A stretch of 64,000 nt of DNA from assembly GCF_028554725.1 (NCBI RefSeq), contig NC_071671.1:20273501-20337500 (forward strand). The letters are read 5' to 3'. The notes under the pieces are model-generated. The model had not been told where the DNA came from. It did not search any database and saw only the letters and a program-made list of their open reading frames with translations. This document shows positions 60,001-64,000 of the stretch, in pieces (position 1 is the stretch's first letter; each line of letters begins with the position of its first letter). Position numbers and translations under genes: made by a program. The DNA comes from Zeugodacus cucurbitae. Its lineage: Eukaryota; Arthropoda; Insecta; Diptera; Tephritidae.

Positions 60001-61414
60001 AGTAGTAAAGTTTCTTAAAAAAACTTAGTCGAACCTAGAGGATTCAAGTTCGAAAAGGAAGAGTCTCCTCTTTTCCTTAAATTTAGAATAAAGATGTGAT
60101 TTGTTCTTTATTACTCTCTATCATATCACTATCGATTCACTCTAAGCCTACTTCTATGGCATTCTTAACCTTATAAAAGTACTCTACCAACTCACCTTAA
60201 TAACTTCCGATATGCCAAAGGATAAAGCGCCCATAAAATCATTGCGAGATGTACGATCCCAATCCCAGACCTCGATAAGTACACGCCGATCTTTGTCTTC
60301 TGGCTTAAGATCACTAAAATAAGATAAAGTTTTCAAATTATATTATGGATATAGAAAAATCAAACAGTTGTCCCGAAAAGCTTGGGTTTATTTTTATTGG
60401 ATATCCAAAGTGTAGGATTTAATTCGTTTTCTTTCAAAATACATATAGGGAATGCATTTAGGGAATTTTAAAATACATATGGAATGGAAATCAAACTACC
60501 ATGTGGCCATGGAAAAGCTTTTAAGAACTTTCAACTCCAAGTAAGGTTAGATACTTTTATAAGTCGTTAACTGCAGCTTTCATACTAAGCTAGTAAGCTT
60601 TCAAAGAATAGTCAAAATTTGAACACTTTTTAGAGCTTTTGCTTTTAGAAGCTTTCTCATTGAACAAAAGAGCTTTCACATAATATAACAAACTTTTCCA
60701 AGTTTATTGATCACTTAGCCGTGCCTACTACCGTATTAATAATTACTCACTATTTGATGGTCTCATTCCAAATGGGATTCAGACATGCTTTAATGGTGCG
60801 CGTCTTCTTCTTTGACTTTTCATGCTCATCTGGAATGAGTTTAACCTTAACATAGGGATCGCTAAGACCATTCGGGTCCATTGGAATGAGATTACGTCCT
60901 TCTTTGACTGAAATGAAGTTGAATTATTTAAAATTTAATTTAAATCTATTTATTAACACTAATATTTTAATATCAAATGAAGTGCATTTTATCGAAAATC
61001 ACTTAAAAAGGTGAATAGTAAGAATTTAAAATATTGAGTAGTGGAATTTTTTTTTACAAATCAGTTGAAAACAGAATAATAAAAATAAAATAATTTCATT
61101 GAAAATTAAGTTTAAAAATTAAATAAATAAAGTTTATAAAAAATAATAGAAAATAATCAAATAAAAGATAATATAAAAACATTTTAAATTAAATTATATA
61201 TTAAAATTATATAAAATATTTTTTATACCAGAAGCCTATAAAAGCATTCAAAAAGTGGCATTAAACTCCAATTGACCCAACTTACTTTGCACAGTCAGCA
61301 AATTCTCCTTCACATTCAATTCCAAATTGATGCGCCCACGGCGTTCGGTGTGATCGCAACCGCATAAGCTCGGAACATTCTCCTTGCAGCGGGCATGCAC
61401 ATTCATGTCACATG
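54078..61414 (-). CDS. Pkc53E: Conventional protein kinase C (Pkc53E orthologue), 3' ten exons (partial)
   Basis: A calcium- and diacylglycerol-dependent Ser/Thr kinase. Exons in minus-strand order: 61414-61286, 60907-60751, 60313-60196, 59943-59833, 59717-59589, 59395-59130, 58835-58634, 57654-57466, 54509-54369 and 54230-54078 (TAA). They join in frame to 530 residues. Domains: end of C1B (CDMNVHARCKENVPSLCGC); C2 with its Ca-binding Asps (MDPNGLSDPYV, VWDWDRTSRND); glycine loop LGKGSFGKV; ATP Lys in YAIKILKK; catalytic YRDLKLDN; DFG; activation loop TTKTFCGTPDYIAPE; turn motif LTPTDK; hydrophobic motif FVGFSYVNP. The hinge MRSDTN..SKKDMIRATDFN matches Pkc53E rather than more distant PKCs. 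C1A and most of C1B must lie beyond 64000. Introns are small except those hosting the LINE (2956 bp) and 57655-58633. Confidence 0.94.
54604..56739 (+). mobile_element. RTE-like LINE, copy C: 5' end present, 3' end lost, in a Pkc53E intron
   Basis: It is antisense to Pkc53E within the intron 54510-57465. The leader (gttcacgtaagtgagg...) matches the inverted part of copy A. A frame from 54810 to 55913 encodes the AP-type endonuclease: ACTWKVRTLNWESAS, IQEVRWTG, SDFNARVG, NQIDHVLIDG and the terminal SDHYLV. The following RT part is spread over three frames (about 55757-56032, 56102-56458 and 56373-56711), with RLKNNKAAGADRLPAELFKY, YRGISLLNIAYKVLSSVL, GLRPGKSTTDQIFTMRQILE and DFNAAFDSTKRSCLYAVMSE. 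Homology to copy B stops at about 56739, before the YADD box. It is inactive through frameshifts and loss of the 3' end. Confidence 0.88.
54810..55788 (+). pseudogene. LINE AP-endonuclease domain (open fragment)
   Basis: The frame stays open over the complete endonuclease fold, with the catalytic Glu (QEVRW), Asp-Asn pair (SDFNAR) and C-terminal SDH. The product matches endonuclease-RT proteins often labelled craniofacial development protein 2-like in insect annotations, a name that comes from transposon homology. The sense frame is lost near 55790, where the protein should run into the RT. It may appear as a false gene in automatic annotation. Confidence 0.8.
56740..57465. other. Remaining Pkc53E intron sequence
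   Basis: AT-rich non-coding sequence right of LINE copy C, up to the splice donor of the exon at 57466-57654. Confidence 0.5.
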
Positions 61415-64000
61415 CTGTTTGTTTGTCGTTAAAGCCAAGTAGAGGTGGAAAAGTAGCGAAAAAGGTGTGCGTTTATTAAAAATTATATTCAAATCAGTAT
61501 TTGTGTATTTGGCATAAAATGAAAAAAAAATGGAAAAAATACTTTTGTAAACAACTTGTAGCTGCCATAAAATTAACTAAACTCCATCTGGACTAAGCTG
61601 CGCGCCAAGTGAAAGTGAATGTGTATCAAAAGGTCATAAAAGAAATGTACAAAAAGCTAAACAAACACGCGCACACTCTCACATAAGAACACAATATTTA
61701 CAGCCAATAAAGAACCCAAACACACTTAGTTATGGACACACACACATACAAAGCGGTGGTACGTCCAACACACACTTACAATTTAAATTAAAATTTATTT
61801 TTTTTCAACGGGTTTTTGTACGTAATTTTGTGTAAATTTTCTTACCTGTGCGAATATTTTTTTTTAGTAGGACCTTATCGTTTTCAAAGTCTATTTATAT
61901 CAAATGAAGTCGAAGGACTAAGTGGTCAAAAAATTCAGGAATATTTTAAGCTCCCAATTAATAAACAGAGCTCAGCTTATTTATAAAGTGTTACCAAAAG
62001 ATTCAACATATTCCCAATTTACTTTTTCACTGTTTTCTCAATATATGTACATGTGCACATATCTTCAGTCTTTTAACTGTATCGAGCCCTTTTTAAGACA
62101 ACAATTTCAACCATATAATCTTAGAAGGTATTCCTCTTACAATTAAAATTACTTAACTGCTATACTTTAATCCATATCGGCAACTTCAAATTTTAGTTTG
62201 GTTTCTTTTTTGCTGCTTAACAGAGTTGAAGATACACTCCGTTTTCCTTTGGATGTACGAGTAGTGCATAAATTTTCCAACAGAAGTTGATTCAAAATTC
62301 CGACAAAAAGATTATTAAAAGATATCCCAAAACTTCTTAGTGATGATAACCTATTTACAGAGCTTCATCACTAACTTTTAGGGTTATAGCCTCTTCAGAG
62401 TTGTCACAATACAACTACGATCAGTATATTGTGTATTGTATAAAACATACTTCCTCATTCTATATCCACTGAATTAGAGAGCCGAACTGTTCTTAATATA
62501 TTAAAGTCTTGTATATTGAGATTTTTAATAATAAAAATATTCATTTGCGAAAGTCAAATAACTACGAAATTGATATAAGAGCCAACACAACAAATTTATT
62601 TATGTATTAATTATTTAAGACTACAATCGATTTAACTTAATTTAAAACTATTTTTGGATTAAACTCAACAAAACCAAACTATTGTATCTGTCTGATACAG
62701 AAACTTGTTTCCAAATTATAAAACTTAATCTTCTCTTTTTAGGATATGAATCAATTATTCTTGGTCATTTTAATTCACCTCATTTACATTTATAGCGAAA
62801 CTATGAATTACACTGATTGAAGGAAAGCAAGCAAATTGGAGTAAATATCCTGCGGCAATTAACGCAGCAACTAATGAATGGTATATATATTAGCATAATC
62901 GTATTTACCGTAAATCAATAGTAAATCAACTCGTTTAAATGGGCAACAGGGGAATGTCATTTAAATGGCAAACGGAAATTATGATTTCGAGACAAGTTGG
63001 CGATAATAAAATGTATTTGTTGTAAATAGTTAGTAATTGTTGTTATTGTTTGTGGTATTAACTGCAATAACTGATTAATATTTAATTGGAGTTATCACAT
63101 AATAGCACAGTGTGGCATTATTGTTGGTGTTGCAACGTGTGGCATTCAACAAGCTTTCACGATGCAAGCAGTGTCAATGTAAATCATTCCTGAACCGAAC
63201 ATAGCTTAAGCAATGTTGCATTGCAATTCAATTCGTATTCAATTACGATTTGATTAGTTGGCGTGCGTTGAATACGGTGCGGAATATTCGTGCGGAAATT
63301 GAAAGCTCAATGAATGCACGCAATTTATTTACGAAGTGCAGAGAAGCTCACGTTTGTGGGAGTGTGTGTGTGGAGAGTTTGCAACAGGTCGCAACAATTT
63401 TTCACTTTTCCATTTTTACCTACTTGACTGGCACTATAGACACATTTGTGTATTGCCATGGTATGTAGGAAAAAATGTGGAAAACAATGAAAGGTGCCCA
63501 GAGCTTTTAGCGGGAATTATTGGAGCATGTCTAATGTGCATTCAATGTTCCTGCTCGAGGCAGACATGCAACTCACTAACTTTTAGAAAACAAAAAAAAA
63601 ATATTCCGTGTTATTATTACAAAAGTAAAACTATGTGTTGTTGCAGCGAACACAGGGGAAGCGAAATGAAAAAAGAAATATTAAAAATGCCTCGAAAGCT
63701 GGAAAGCCATTTTTGCAAAAGTAGGCAGCGGAACATCATAAATAGTTCTTAAATAGCGTGCACATAATGGACAACGCCGTGTTGTTGCGTAGAATTCTTC
63801 AAACGAGAGGCTTTTCACGTGACTAAGCAGATGACAAGCAAACACGGAGTGACACTCATTAATAGTCATAAAATATGACGCATTATTTTACGTTCAGTGG
63901 CAGTGATTGGGGATAAAGATATTCCAGCAAATGAAGGAAAGTCAGCAAAGAAAAATATTATCTGTAGAAAAATATGATTATATTTTTCCATTAATAGCAA
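61415..64000. other. Pkc53E upstream intron (partial)
   Basis: Directly above the exon acceptor at 61415-61417. No C1A exon or other gene was found on either strand up to the window edge. All ORFs are short and without family features. Confidence 0.5.

Noticed and set aside
63250..63752. Frames of 72 and 138 codons near the right edge
   Set aside because: No domain and mixed composition. They lie where an upstream Pkc53E intron is expected, and no C1-domain residues were found on the minus strand.
1..64000. CRISPR array, operon, phage or bacterial defence system
   Set aside because: The window is eukaryotic, with spliced fly genes. No regularly spaced repeats or bacterial genes were seen.

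Overview
The window is nuclear DNA of a higher dipteran. It is very AT-rich, has small to large spliceosomal introns with GT..AG borders, and carries fly genes in a linkage that recalls Drosophila chromosome band 53E (a Cbp53E-like calbindin and a Pkc53E-like kinase). The interspersed repeats (an RTE-like LINE, a mellifera-type mariner, a ZMYM-type hAT, and a repeat with a hairpin near its end) suggest a tephritid fruit fly such as Bactrocera, Zeugodacus or Ceratitis. The genus is an inference, not a reading.

Left part (1-16164): no host exon was found. This stretch is best read as the upstream intron of the calbindin gene. It is filled with transposon debris: a hAT 3' remnant (about 280-860), three pieces of one unclassified repeat (1400-2110, 9885-10295, 13150-13985), two rearranged RTE-like LINE copies (4608-5532 and 8224-9741), and a mariner deletion derivative with both terminal inverted repeats (5847-6784). 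The last three coding exons of the calbindin-32/Cbp53E orthologue follow at 16165-21479. After them comes about 6 kb of AT-rich sequence that may be a long 3' UTR.

Middle part (27658-45689): a compact gene cluster. In order it holds a C1orf43/NICE-3 homologue (+, 4 exons), an orphan rhodopsin-like GPCR (+, 3 exons), an unrecognised secreted protein (-), a Ste24-type CAAX prenyl protease (-, 2 exons), the GON4L/mute orthologue (+, 15 coding exons, 1897 codons), Ufm1 (-) nested inside a mute intron, an intronless divergent GAPDH paralogue (+), and mitochondrial ribosomal protein bL36m/mRpL36 (-). Ste24 and mute are divergently arranged across 548 bp. The GPCR and the secreted protein converge, with their poly(A) signals 4 bp apart.

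Right part (45690-64000): an AT-rich stretch with a cluster of ATCGAT-type motifs, followed by the ten 3'-most coding exons of a conventional protein kinase C (Pkc53E orthologue, - strand, 54078-61414). Its first C1-domain exons lie beyond the right edge. A third RTE-like copy sits antisense in one of its introns (about 54604-56739).

The genes do not form one pathway. Two relate to calcium signalling (calbindin, PKC), one is a receptor, and the rest are housekeeping or chromatin genes. All exon chains listed below keep reading frame across every junction, which is the main support for the gene models. I found no CRISPR, operon, tRNA or rRNA. The most unusual features are the inverted LINE copies, the GAPDH paralogue, the nested Ufm1 gene, a 27-nt microexon, and some uncharacterised motif clusters and hairpins.
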